Below, one piece after another: positions 11,404 to 22,703 of a stretch of DNA of 64,000 bases. The DNA is from Gossypium raimondii. Its lineage: Eukaryota > Streptophyta > Magnoliopsida > Malvales > Malvaceae. The notes under the pieces are model-generated. The model saw only the letters and a list, made by a program, of their open reading frames with translations. It was not told the DNA's origin and made no database searches. Every line of letters starts with the position of its first letter. Within the stretch, counting starts at the first letter, position 1. Where the stretch lies: contig NC_068573.1 of assembly GCF_025698545.1 (NCBI RefSeq), forward strand, positions 5,523,001-5,587,000, read 5' to 3'. The position numbers were made by a program, and so were the translations under genes.

Positions 11404-11746
11404 GCTATGCTCGGAAGAGGACTGGGAAGATGCCTTCAAGGATGGGACTGAAGTTTTTAGAGCTTTTTCAGAGTAATATTCAAAACATACTAATTGTTCT
11501 AAGCCTAGAGAAAATGAAACTTTTTGTGAAATGAAAGGGGCTTATATTTGAACATTATGATTTTAATGAAATATATTTTCGCATTTTGAGTATATATTCT
11601 TTTCATTATTTCACATGAATAGTCATCTTGGATGCTTTTATCATTCTTTTTCATTCATTCATGACTATATTAAATAAGAATCCTTAAATTCATACATTCC
11701 CTGTACATTTTTCGGTACTTATAACAGGTCCCAAGATATCAATGAC
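11404..11746 (+). other. Protease-RT gap, probable Ogre-type intron
   Basis: This is a 343-bp AT-rich non-coding gap between protease and RT frames. A strong acceptor (TTATAACAG ending at 11727) is followed by a frame that is open from 11729 into the RT frame starting at 11747. Ogre elements are known to splice an intron at this place. The donor was not identified with confidence; it may lie near or slightly upstream of the protease stop. Confidence 0.6.
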
Positions 11747-13360
11747 ATGAGTGACTCTACTATGGACTTAGGAAATCCTTTTGATCAAGATGTGTGTTTA
11801 GAGGAATCTCAAGATTTTCAAGATAACATAGATTGCAACCTATCTCCAGACTTGTTGAGGATGGTAGAGCAGGAAGAGAAACAAATCCTACCTCACAAGG
11901 AGACAGTAGAGACAGTGACCCTGGAAGAGGGAAAGGTGGTGAAGATTGGCACATGCATAGCTGAAGAAGTAAAACAAGACCTCATTGAGTTGCTTCGAGA
12001 ATTCAAAGATGTCTTTGCATGGTCATATCAAGATATGTCGGGGCTAAGTACTGACATTGTAGTTCACCGACTTCCTATAAAGGAAGATTGCAAACCAGTT
12101 CAGCAAAAACTCCGAAGAATGAGACCTGATGTTGTATTAAAAATAAAAGAGGAGGTGCAAAAGCAATTCGACGCTGGATTCCTGCAAGTGGTCAAATACT
12201 CCAAGTGGGTGGCCAATATCGTTCTTGTCTCTAAGAAAGATGGGAAGGTACGAATGTGTGTAGATTATAGAGATTTAAATAAGGCTAGCCCAAAAGATAA
12301 CTTTCCCTTGCCGCACATCGACATCTTGGTAGACAACACAACGGGGCATTCACTGTTTTCTTTCATGGATGGTTTCTCTGGATATAACCAAATTAAGATG
12401 CATCCTGAGGATATGAAGAAAACTACATTCATAACCCTATGGGGAACCTTTTGCTATAAAGTGATGCCATTTGGGTTGAAAATGCACAGCGTGATCGGAG
12501 GCCATGGTAACCTTTGTTTCATGATATGATGCATAAGGAATTAGAAATCTATGTTGATGACATGATTGCGAAATCTAAAACGAAAGAGGAACATGTTCTG
12601 GTCCTTAAGAAATTATTTATGAGGTTGAGAAAATTTCAGCTAAAATTAAATCCAGCAAAATGCACATTTGGGGTCAGATCAGGAAAATTGCTTGGGTTCG
12701 TGGTCAGTGAGAGAGGAATCGAGATTGATCCTGACAAAGTAAGAGTAATACAAGAATTACCTCCGCCGCGTACTCAAAAAGAGGTTCGAGGTTTTCTAGG
12801 AAGACTGAACTACATCGCTCGGTTTATTTCACAATTAACTGAGAAATGTGACCCTATATTCCGTCTCCTTAAGAAACATAATCCAGGTGTATGGGATGAG
12901 GAGTGCCAAAAAACTTTTGAAAAAGTGAAACATTACTTGTCCAACGCCCCAGTGCTGATGCCACCTTGCCCAGACAAACCGCTAATACTGATTTGGCAAT
13001 ATTTGAAAATTCCATGGGATGCGTGCTTGGTAAACATGATGAGACAGGACGAAAAGAAAGAGCAATCTACAATCTCAGTAAGAAGTTCACCGAATGCGAA
13101 ACAAGATATTCGCCAATCGAGAAGTTATGTTGTGCCCTGATCTGGACAACTCGAAGACTGAGACAGTACATGTTGTACCATACAACCTGGCTAATTTCTA
13201 AATTGGACCCCCTAAAATACTTGATGGAATCAACCGCTTTGAATGGAAGAATGGCCCGATGGCAAATTCTCCTATCTGAGTTTGACATAGTCTATGTGAA
13301 CCAGAAGGCTGCAAAAGGGAGTGCAATAGCGGACTTCCTGGCAAGTAGAGCGCTGGAGGA
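11747..13360 (+). pseudogene. Gypsy reverse transcriptase and first RNase H, frameshifted
   Basis: An N-terminal spacer leads to the Gypsy RT: FDAGFLQVVKYSKWVANIVL, the VRMCVDYRDLNKASPKDNFP block (about 12,250-12,310), FMDGFSGYNQIKM, then YVDDMIAKS with the catalytic Asp pair (about 12,550-12,575), and FLGRLNYIARFI. The connecting RNase H region follows, with RYSPIEKLCCAL and the usual FDIVYVNQKAAKGSAIADFLA. The frame changes at about 12,480-12,515 (with apparent loss of the segment just before the YVDD motif) and at about 12,995. The RT cannot be made intact. Confidence 0.85.
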
Positions 13361-13860
13361 TTATGAACCCTTAAACTTTGATTTCCCAAATGAAGATTTG
13401 ATGTATGTTGCAACTATAGAAAAATATTTCCAAGAAGGTGGTCCTTGGAAGCTAAATTTTGATGGAGCTTCAAATGCTATAGGCAACGGAATCGGGGCAG
13501 TACTCGTGTCCCCTAGTGGAGATCATTACCCTTTCACTAGCAAATTGGATTTTGATTGTACAAATAACATGGCTGAGTATGAAGCTTGCATTATGGGCAT
13601 CCGAGCAGCCATAGAGCGGAAAATTAAGGTGCTAAAGATATACGGGGACTCTGCATTAGTAATTTACCAGCTCAAAGGGGAATGGGAAACAAGAGACCCC
13701 AAGTTAGTCTGCTATCGAAAATTGGTTATGGAATTGATTGAGGAATTTGATAGTGTCACCTTTAGTTATCGCCCACGAGATGAGAACCAGATGGCAGATG
13801 CTTTGGCTACCCTAGCTTCTATGTTCAGAGTGAACAGGCTAGAGGATATGAAGCCTATCC
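13361..13860 (+). pseudogene. Second (archaeal-type) RNase H domain
   Basis: After the RT-connected RNase H comes a second, complete RNase H fold: LNFDGASNAIGNGIGAVL (first Asp), NMAEYEACIMGI (Glu), IYGDSALVIYQL (second Asp) and ENQMADALATLASM (last Asp). Dual RNase H is an established trait of the Tat clade. The domain itself is uninterrupted, within the 12966-14162 open frame. Confidence 0.85.
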
Positions 13861-15167
13861 AGATCAGCATTTATGAGGCTCCAGCCCATTGTTGCAACAT
13901 TGACAATGAAGGAGAAAAAGATGATCATCCCTGGAACCATGACATATTGCGATATGTGAAGAGTCGTGAGTACCCTGACCATGCGACTGAAAATGATAAG
14001 AAGACATTGAGGAGATTGGCCATTGATTATGTCCTAGATGGGGATATCTTGTATAAAAGAGGAAAAGATCAAGTATTGTTGAGATGTGTGGACACTGTTG
14101 AAGCTAAAGAAATTTTGGAAGAAGTGCATGAAGGTATCTGTGGAACGCATGCCAATGGCTAGACAAATTATGAGATTCAGGTACTATTGGTCCACCATGG
14201 AAGGGGATTGCATTAATTATGCCAAAAAGTGCCATAAATGTCAATTTTATGGTAACAAAATGCACGCACCACCGTCACCTCTTCATGTTATGGTTTCTCC
14301 ATGGCCTTTCTCCATGTGGGGAATAGATGTTATTGGGCCAATATCTCCGAAGGCTTCTAACGGGCATCATTTTATCTTTGTGGTTATTGATTACTTCACT
14401 AAATGGGTGGAGGCTGCTTCATATGCAAATGTCACGAAGTCAGCAGTTAGCAAGTTTCTGAAAAAAGAGATCATATGTCGATAAGGGATGCCTGAAAGGA
14501 TCATATCTGATAATGCACTAAACTTGAATAACAACTCAATAGCGAAAGTTTGTAGTCAGTTCAAGATCAGACACCACAATTCGTCACCGTACCGTCCAAA
14601 AATGAATGGTGCCGTGGAAGCAGCTAATAAAAATATCAAGAAAATTGTAGGGAAATGACTGAAAACTACAAAGACTGGCACGAGAAACTACCTTTTGCCC
14701 TTCTGGCATATCGTACCTCTATTAGGACCTCTACGGGGGCAACGCCGTTTTCTTTAGTCTATGGGATGGAGGCAGTTTTACCCATAGAAGTTGAAATTCC
14801 TTCTCTCCGAGTATTAGCTGAACTAAAGTTGGATGAGGCTGAATAGATTCAATCTCGATATGACCAGCTAAACTTGGTAGAAGAAAAGAGGTTAAAAGCT
14901 ATTCGTCATGGTCAGATGTATCAGAAACGAATGATGCGAGCCTATTACAAAAAAGTTCGTCCCAGAGAATTGTACGAGGGGGACTTGGTGTTGAAAAAGA
15001 TTCTTCCTCTACAAAAGAATTTTAGAGGAAAATGGATGCCAAATTGGGAAGGTCCATATGTGGTAAAAAATGCCTTTTTAGGAGAAGCTTTAATCTTAAG
15101 CGAAATGGATGGTAAAAGCCTGCCAAATTCTGTGAATTCAAACTCAGTCAAGAAATATTTCACTTGA
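13861..15167 (+). pseudogene. Gypsy integrase, interrupted
   Basis: A His2Cys2 zinc module lies at about 14,125-14,245 (two His before and CHKC after a frameshift near 14,160). The catalytic core starts WGIDVIGPISPKASNGHH (first Asp), then IISDNALNLNN (second Asp) and [13 protein letters not shown] (Glu). A C-terminal GPY/F-like module, WMPNWEGPYVV, lies at about 15,033-15,066. Breaks are the frameshift near 14,160, TAA at 14482-14484, a one-base loss near 14,655 and TAG at 14844-14846. The frame ends at 15,167. Confidence 0.85.
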
Positions 15168-16360
15168 AAAAAGGGGTTTAAAAAAATAAATAAATAAAAA
15201 AGAAAAAAAGAGAGGCCAAGGTGAAAACCCGTAAAGGGCGCCTTGAGACCAAAAGGGATTTGAGTTGAAAACCTGAAAAAGACGGCTCAAATTTTGATGA
15301 GGCATGAGGTGAACGGAACAACTCAAATTTTGATTAAAAATCTGGGGCAAGTGGTGGTCTCGCTATACCTGAATCACAAGAAAGGGTAGGCGACATCTTA
15401 GGGTATCGACAAAATACTGTAGATTCCCTAAACGCATATTAAATGGTGTAAAAAAAAACTTATGCAGGGAAACTCGTGCTGCGATATCTGGGGCACCTAT
15501 TGTTATCTTATATTTTGAATCTTGGCAAAATTTGTTGTCTTGATTGATGTATTCATTTCAAGCTTTGTTCCCCAATAAAATTTCATTTTGTCTATTTTTC
15601 ATCTCATCTTAGGAAAATTTGTTAACTCATTCATTTCGAGATTTGTTCTCAATAGCATTTTGTTTGTCCATTGTGATAATCTTTTTTCAAAAACATTTGG
15701 AATAACGATTAATGGACTGAATGTTCAAACAAAAGGAGCTTTGCATACTACTCTAGAAATTTCTAAATAATGAAGGAACCTGAAACAGGACCGTTGTTTA
15801 GAACACACCAGATTTGAAGTGTCCTTTTAAAATTTGTTGTCCAAACGTGGATAAAACAAAATGACAAATGTCGTGTTAGGTGACAAGGCTTCAATGAACA
15901 AGCAAGCAATAACCACCAGGCAATAGGAAGAGGTTTCTTTGGAGAAGAAATTCCTCATTTTGACCATGAGCATTTGGCATGACACCTTGGGAATGAGGTA
16001 AAGGACCAAAGAGCTTCACATTCTGTATCTTTGAATTGCGATATGAGGAGATTGAAAAAAGCCGTATTTTTCTACCCTTGGGTTACAGTGGGAGATTGAT
16101 GGTGCAAATTTTATGTCCCAGTGGGGGACAATTTGGCTAAGTGTTCCTTTAGAAAAGTTAGTCAAGTAAGAAGGTGCTGTAACACATCAGTCACAAAACC
16201 TTAATGAATTTCAAGTAATGGTAACCTAAGCGAGATCATTCACGAAAAATAAAATTCTGCATTCATGCAAACACCATTCACACATGTCTAGTTAGAAGCG
16301 TTTGTTTCATTTTGATCATGTCATCCTAATCATTAGGTATAATTAGGTTCATTATACAGG
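15168..16360 (+). other. 3' untranslated region of the Gypsy element before the tandem array
   Basis: This is about 1.2 kb without a usable frame. It starts purine-rich (aaaaaagagaggcc region, 15,170-15,260), followed by two imperfect copies of a segment containing 'aactcaaattttgat' (about 15,285-15,340). No domain was recognised in ORFs such as 15588-15770. This region is long in Tat elements generally. Confidence 0.6.
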
Positions 16361-17290
16361 TCTTATTTCCCTGAGATTACAGTGGAATAGACCGAATAAT
16401 TTCAGATCTTATCTCCCTGAGATTACAGCGGAGCAGATTGAAGCTAGTAATCCTATCTCCCTGAGATTACAGTGGAGCGGATTAAAATGAAGGATCTTAT
16501 CTCTCTGAAGTTACAGCAGAGTAGATCGCGTCAGGTCTTATTTCCCTGAGATTACAGTGGAACAGACCGAAGAATTTCAGATCTTATCTCCCTGAGATTA
16601 CAGCGGAGCAGATTGAAGCTAGTAATCCTATCTCCCTGAGATTAAAGTGGAGCGGATTAAAATGAAGGATCTTATCTCTCTGAATTTACAACAGAGTAGA
16701 TCGCGTCAGGTCTTATTTCCCTGAGATTACAGTGGAACAGACCGAAGAATTGCAAATCCTATCTCCCTGAGATTACAGTGGAGCGGATTAAAATGAAGGA
16801 TCTTATCTCTCTGAAGTTACAACAGAGTAGATCACGTCAGTTCTTATTTCCCTGAGATTACAGTGGAACAGACCGAAGAATTGCAAATCCTATCTCCCTG
16901 ATATTACAGTGGAGCGGATTAAAATGAAGGATCTTATCTCTCTGAAGTTACAACAGAGTAGATCACGTCAGGTCTTATTTCCCTGAGATTATAGTGGAAC
17001 AGACCGAAGAATTGCAAATCCTATCTCCCTGAGATTACAGAGGAACGGATTAAAATGAAGGATCTTATCTCTCTGAAGTTACAAAGAGTAGATCGCGTCA
17101 GTCTTATTTCCACGAGATTACAGAGAGAATGAATCAAGAATTTCAGATCTTATCTCCCTGAGGTTACAGCGGAGCAGATTGAAGCTAGTAATTCTATCTC
17201 CCTGACGTTACAGTGGAGTAGACTTAAACCACAAACCTCGTCCCCCTGAAGTTGCTGCAAAGAAGATTGAAGCTACAAGTCGGATCTTGT
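16361..17290 (+). repeat. Tandem array with 41-46 bp units and higher-order 175- and 131-bp periods
   Basis: The basic unit has the core 'TCTTATYTCCCTGAGATTAC' followed by a variable tail ending in a GAGCRGATT/GAACAGACC-like word. Four unit types (about 46, 44, 44 and 41 bp) form a 175-bp composite repeated from 16361 to 16536 to 16711. Then a three-unit composite lacking one type recurs with 131-bp steps (16711, 16842, 16973, about 17102). Degenerate units continue to about 17,290. This is the 3' satellite-like array known from Ogre/Tat elements. Confidence 0.88.
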
Positions 17291-17445
17291 TGAAGTGCAG
17301 TGGAGTGGATTGAAGCGACAAGACACAGTAGACTGGAATGAGGCTACCTGAAGAAGAAAAGCGTCAAGAGAAGTCGAAACTCGACGAGCCTGGGCAAAAT
17401 TAGGCTTTCTTAGTCTTTGCTCTGTTATCGTTACACGACAACGAG

Positions 17446-17459
17446 CAAAGAGGGGCAGC
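17446..17459 (+). other. Polypurine tract of the Gypsy element
   Basis: CAAAGAGGGGCAGC directly precedes the TGTACAAG start of the 3' LTR, as expected for the plus-strand primer. Confidence 0.75.
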
Positions 17460-19936
17460 TGTACAAGCCTAATTTTTTTTAACCGAGGCCCATTACCCAA
17501 TAACCAAACCCAACACTAACCCAATACCCAATACCCAAAACCACCTAGACCTTACCCATCAGCCCAAACCTAGACCCAAAATCTAAACCCACTAAAACTA
17601 AACCCTAATGGCCCAAATGGCCCAAAGTGCAAATCAGAAAACAGAGCCCTAGCCTACTACCTTCAGCCGCACCACCTGCCATTTTGACTTCCACGCCGCC
17701 GCCGTCATTTCCTCTCTGTTGCCGTCACCTCTAGTAACCACCAACTCTGCCACCTAATCCATCAGCATCAAATCACTTTGCAAACAAGGGGAAAACACGC
17801 AAAGTAGCAAAATAATAGAGAAAATAGAAATGGATCGGCTATAAAAGCCAAACACCATGTCTGTATTTTTTTTACAATCGATTAACAACAACCAGTGAAT
17901 AAGAAGAAGATTAAAAAGCAAAAGAAAAAGGTTGATTTCAATTTATTTTCTTCCCTGTTCTTGCGTTTTTATTTAATTTCTTCTATTTTTTATTTATTTT
18001 ATTTTTTGTTTATTTTCTACAACTCTTTTAACAAAACAAAAATAAGAAAAGCGAGTTACCTGTGCCGCGCCGGAAAGGAGAAGACGAGCGGTTTCCCCTC
18101 GTTCTTCAAGCTTCAGATTTTTTTTTCGAGGTTTGGCCCTAGATTTGTGCCTAAGACACGCCTGGCTTCAAAAAAAGGATCAAAAGATCCGATTTTGGAG
18201 TCGCCGGCCACCACATGCGGCGGTGCTAGGGCGGAGGCACACCAGAGGCCTAGATCGGCCGATGACCGGCGCCAGGGCCTGAGAGAATGCAAAAGAGAGA
18301 GTTCTCTCTCAGTTTTTTTTAAAAAAATGACGAATCTGATCTTTTTTTTGAGTTTTTTTAATATTTATACTAAAAGTGAAACGGCGTCGTTTTAGCCCCA
18401 TGACCCGCGCGCGACCCGACCCGCTCCAGGGGGATCCGCGCGTTTTCATGAGATGGTCTATTGGCGCAATAAGCCCCTCCTCGTTTTCTGTGTATTCAAT
18501 TCGGTTTCTTTATTATTTTCAATTTTGGCCATGAATTCTCGCGTCTGTTTCAATGTGGTCCATAGACCATGTGAGCATTAAAGCGAGCAGCGTCGTTTGG
18601 TCAATAGGGTGATATTTCCCTTTGGTCCTTTCCTTTTGACACGCGTTTTACTCCAAATCTTTTTGTTTTTTTATTTTCGAATTTACCCAATATTTCGTTT
18701 TATTTCAATTTAGCCTGCTTTTATCTATTTTATTGTTTAATTAATTATTTTAAATATAATAATATTATCATTACTATTTATAATTATTATCGCTTTTATT
18801 TTCCTTTTATTTATTCATTATTATTGTTAATATATTTATTTTTTATTATTTTAGCCTTATATATATAGATGTTTATATATTCTTATATTTTATAAGCTTA
18901 AAGTATTTATACATGTGTATATCTTTCATAATTTATTTATATATATGTACATACCTATATATATTTGTATTATATTTTATAGTTTATACACATATTTTTA
19001 TGCATATATCAATATACGTTTTAATTTTTATAAGTACACATATACCTTTTTACTTTTTTATAATCTTATTCATTTATTTATTCCATTTTCTTTATTGATT
19101 TGAATGAATGTTTTAATTTTATTTGCTTGTATATATTGCTATTTCAGTATGTTATTGATTTGTACTTATCTTATTTTTATAGCAATTGCTCGTATTGTTT
19201 TCGCTTATTGTATTCAATATCGCCTTATTACAAGTATTGACATCGTGTTTTATTATTTCATGTTGAATTAATTTATTTCAATGCATAAACTATGATTTTT
19301 GAATAAGCAAAATCTTGTGTTTAGATTTGAGAATATCGTACCCTAACTTCCTGGGTCACGATTTTTACAATAAATCTAAATACATGAATCCTTTCAAACT
19401 CAAGTTTTAAATGATCTCGGGATTTGAAAAAAGATCGCGTCCTAACTTACTGGTCGTGATCTCGCTTTTTAAATCTGAGATAGCTAAAATACATTTTAAT
19501 TAAGCATTTCTCTCGTATCGAGAATTCGAGATATTGTGTCCTAACTTACTGGATACGATTCTCTTTCTCAATTAACGTAAAATATGTTTCTTTTCCCAAA
19601 TTTTTTTTTAACCTTTAATACAAGGATCGTATCTTTAAAATTCTTCAAAGTTTTCAATTATCGACATCAAGACATTAACTAATCAACTAGGTACCAATTT
19701 TTGGGCGTATCGAGGGTGCTAATCCTTCCTCGTGTGTAACCGACTCCCGAACCCATTTTTCTGAATTTTGTGGACCAAACTTGTTGTTTTAATAAAATCA
19801 AACTATTTATTAAAAATAACCACTTTTCGAGGTGATCCAATCACACCTCATAAAAAAAAGGGATTGGTGGCGACTCCCGTTTCATTTTTCAAAACCCAAG
19901 TCGATCCCCGTTTTCCGTCAAAAAATGGTGTCAACA
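17460..19936 (+). repeat. 3' LTR of the Gypsy element
   Basis: It aligns over its whole length with the 5' LTR, with scattered substitutions and small indels; the AT-rich part and hairpin triplet are conserved. It ends GTGTCAACA, against GTGTTAACA in the 5' LTR. The TATA box is at 17839-17847. Its promoter could read outward into 19,937 and beyond, where I find no gene for more than 8 kb. Confidence 0.93.
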
Positions 19937-19941
19937 ATGCC
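19937..19941. repeat. Target-site duplication, right copy (ATGCC)
   Basis: Identical to 3064-3068 and directly after the CA end of the 3' LTR. Confidence 0.92.
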
Positions 19942-20310
19942 CATAGACAAGTTGTGCATCAAAGTTTGTTCCCCTTTTTCACCAAAAGAAAAGTACATAC
20001 ATGGATTTGGGTCAATTTTTTATTAATAATTATGGGCTGAACTAAGTAATCTTTTCTTAGCCAAAGGCTTTAATGGGTTGTAAATGAGCCATCGTTCGTT
20101 TGTAGTCGGTTATAAAGATTTTGTCTCGTATAAGTACATTAGTTTGTATAGTCATGCTATATGCAGTATACAGATTTAATTGTGTATTAACTTGAATAAT
20201 GTTATATTTATCATTTAATACTTGAATTATTTGGTTCACGATTTCATTAATAATTTGAATACTACTATAAAAATAGTTTAAATAAGTGCAATTTACTTTA
20301 ATTTTAAAAC
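19942..20310. other. Flank of the Gypsy insertion, no gene seen
   Basis: This is the right half of the sequence split by the Gypsy element; it should be contiguous with bases up to 3068 in an empty-site relative. AT-rich, with no recognised domain. It may be the 3' end of the LINE-like remnant at 2,560-3,005. Confidence 0.4.
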
Positions 20311-20960
20311 TGTTGGAACATTTTCAAATATTTATAGAGTTTTAATAACTATAAATGAATAGGTGTAATTAATTAAAATATAAATCTTTTGGTCATTGGT
20401 CAAAAGTTATATCATTTGATTTTCTTTTAAAAATTTAACTATTCGAACAATATTACTTGCATAGTTATAAAATTAAATGAATAAACATATGCTTTTTAAA
20501 AGATATTTTATTCGAAAGATACCTATTGAAAGATATTTCTATGAAGAGACATGAAAATTCCTATAAATAGGAATGAGATTTCATTTGGAAATCATATCAA
20601 CAAATTCTAAAATTTTTTTCCTTCCTTCATCTATTTTCTAATATTATTAGATTATTCTATAAAGTATTACTGCAAAAATCCTTTGTAAAAATTGAGTTTC
20701 TTGTTATACATTGCTCGGTGTTCAATGGACTATTCTCGTTAGTGCAAAATACAAATAGTCATCAGCTTCATTGTATCCTCGAGGTTAATTTGCTCGAAAC
20801 TCTTTTGCACACTGAATATAGGTGAGGGCGAATATAACCTTAAAGATAGTGGCTTGATACATACCTTAAAGCCTTGTCCTATTTCTTCATTTGCTGTTCA
20901 AATTTCGTTCGTATGTTTGAGATTTTTCTCACCGAAAATTTGTACTACCAAAAATATCAA
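20311..20960 (+). repeat. Possible LTR remnant
   Basis: It begins TGTTGGAACA, has a TATA box (CTATAAATAGG at 20561-20571) and then a less AT-biased R/U5-like part ending around 20,960. This is the layout of a Copia-like LTR. The right boundary and a target duplication were not found, and no internal domains adjoin it, so it may be a solo LTR or a truncated end. Confidence 0.4.
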
Positions 20961-22234
20961 ATATAACATAAATAAAGTGAATTAAAACCAAAAATATTTC
21001 CAATCCAATAATTAAACTTTTAAAACTGTAATTCAGCATTACATCAATCATCGTTAAATATTTTCATTTTCACACCAGCAATATATTCAAATCATAATTA
21101 TAAATTATTCTACTTTAGCTACTAATTTAATACATATCTTTGAAAATAGTTAGATATAAAATAAAAATAATTAATAAAAATTTAAACATGCAATGAGAAA
21201 GATGAGTAAAAGGTCTTGTAAAAATAAGACCTCTTCAAAAAAAAGCGAAAATTTTTCTTCTTTTCTCTTTGCTACCTACAAACAAGTCATGTAAGTGATT
21301 AAAATTACCAATTATGATTAGTTTATAACTAACCAATGAGTAAAACACGTGGAAAAATAATATTTCAACCAATATTATAAAAATTATAAAAATTATAAAT
21401 GATGTATAAAGGCTTAAGAACTTACATTTAAATGTAATGACGTTTTAGGGGAGTTCGGAAATTATCATTGTTCAATTGATTTTCTATTTTTGCATTACTA
21501 GAAGTGGTAAATGGGCGGATTCTAGTGGGATCAAATTAGATTGTCTTCCTATTTGGAATAACTTGGGTTTGATTTTCTTAGATTCTTTCGAGTCGAGTTT
21601 GACGGGCTTAAGCAAATTCAAATAATTTTGATGTTTTATATATTATATTTCAAATATAATAATTTATTTCACTTTTACATGATGATTACATAATATAAAT
21701 TTGCTGACAAAAATTTTATGTAAATGTTTTTTTCAATAGAAATATTGTATATAATATAACCAAAAAGTGTTTATTATATGTTATATAATATATAAAATTT
21801 TAAAACATAATTAATATTATTATATGATATATATATATATAATTTGTATGTACTATTTTTGTTTTTTGTATGTAATATTTATGGTTAAATGGTATGTATA
21901 TAGGTTTATTTATTTGAATTATTATCGAGAATATATACACATATATATAAGATACGAATTTGAAAAAATTTTAAGAGAAAAATAGCTTTTATTATTTATT
22001 ATATTACTAAATTGACATTTGATAAATTTTACTTTATAATTTTTTAATATTGAAAATATTTATTATATTTAGGCTTAAAGGTTAAAAAAAAGGTCCTTAG
22101 TATAAAGTTTTTAAAAAACCAGGTAAGCCCTTAAGAATGCACATAATTGATCCTTCAATGATAAAAAAAAAATCAATTAGACCCTTCTGATAATTAAAAT
22201 TTTCATTAACCGATTTGACAGTTAACAAATGATT
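20961..22234. other. AT-rich intergenic stretch, no gene seen
   Basis: About 1.3 kb with short ORFs only and long A/T tracts, including short TA runs at about 21,828-21,842. No recognisable domain, RNA or repeat boundary. Confidence 0.5.
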
Positions 22235-22703
22235 CACTACACCAGAAATGACCTTTCGTGGCATTTCAAAACTGTTACAAAACACTAGAAAACGTCACAA
22301 AAACACTAGAAAAATGTCACAAAAAGCATTTTTAACCTTCTGTGATATTTTTTTTGCGAAAAGTAAGAAAGTGTCACGGATGAATCGTAGCTACACTTCA
22401 AAAACGTCACGAAAAGATATATTTTTTGTGACTTTTTTCAAAAGTCACGAAAAGTAAAAACATCAAAAAAGCATTTTATTCCGTGACTTTTGAAAGCGTC
22501 ACGTTGACCAATCAAAAACATCATAGATTGATTGCCTCTTTTCTGGCATTTAAAAACGTCACGAAAAATGCTATCCAAAATGTGACACGTTGTTTGTGAT
22601 TGATTGCCTCTTTTTTAATGTATAAAAACATCACGAAAAATTCTATTCAAAACGTCACGAATTGTTTGATTATTTTGTGACGATTCAAAAGCATCATGAA
22701 TAA
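22235..22703 (+). mobile_element. One end of a CACTA (En/Spm-like) DNA transposon
   Basis: CACTACACCAGAAATGACC at 22235 is a typical CACTA terminus. It is followed over 450 bp by about nine short copies of the word GTCAC(G/A)AAAA, in both orientations and with variants: the subterminal transposase-binding repeats that mark CACTA ends. The opposite terminus (TAGTG end) was not found; the sequence is cut at 22,704 by a solo LTR. No transposase is visible. Confidence 0.7.

Larger units (their letters stand above)
3069..19936 (+). mobile_element. Ty3/Gypsy retrotransposon, Tat/Ogre type, structurally complete, coding-dead
   Basis: The element is 16,868 bp with two near-identical LTRs (2,483 and 2,477 bp), TG...CA ends and an ATGCC target duplication. 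Internal order is PBS, extra ORF1 with coiled coil, gag, protease, a non-coding gap resembling the Ogre intron, RT-RNase H, a second RNase H, integrase, long 3' untranslated region with tandem repeats, PPT and 3' LTR. Large size, ORF1 before gag, the protease-RT gap, dual RNase H and 3' tandem repeats are established marks of the Tat clade (Ogre and relatives). Hand comparison of about 630 aligned LTR bases at the two ends gave roughly 13 substitutions, so the insertion is not recent. Every coding module has stops or frameshifts; movement would need proteins from another copy. Confidence 0.92.

Noticed and set aside
16361..17290. Regular repeats reminiscent of a CRISPR array
   Set aside because: Units are 41-46 bp with divergent, related 'spacers' inside a plant retrotransposon 3' region; this is a degenerate tandem satellite.
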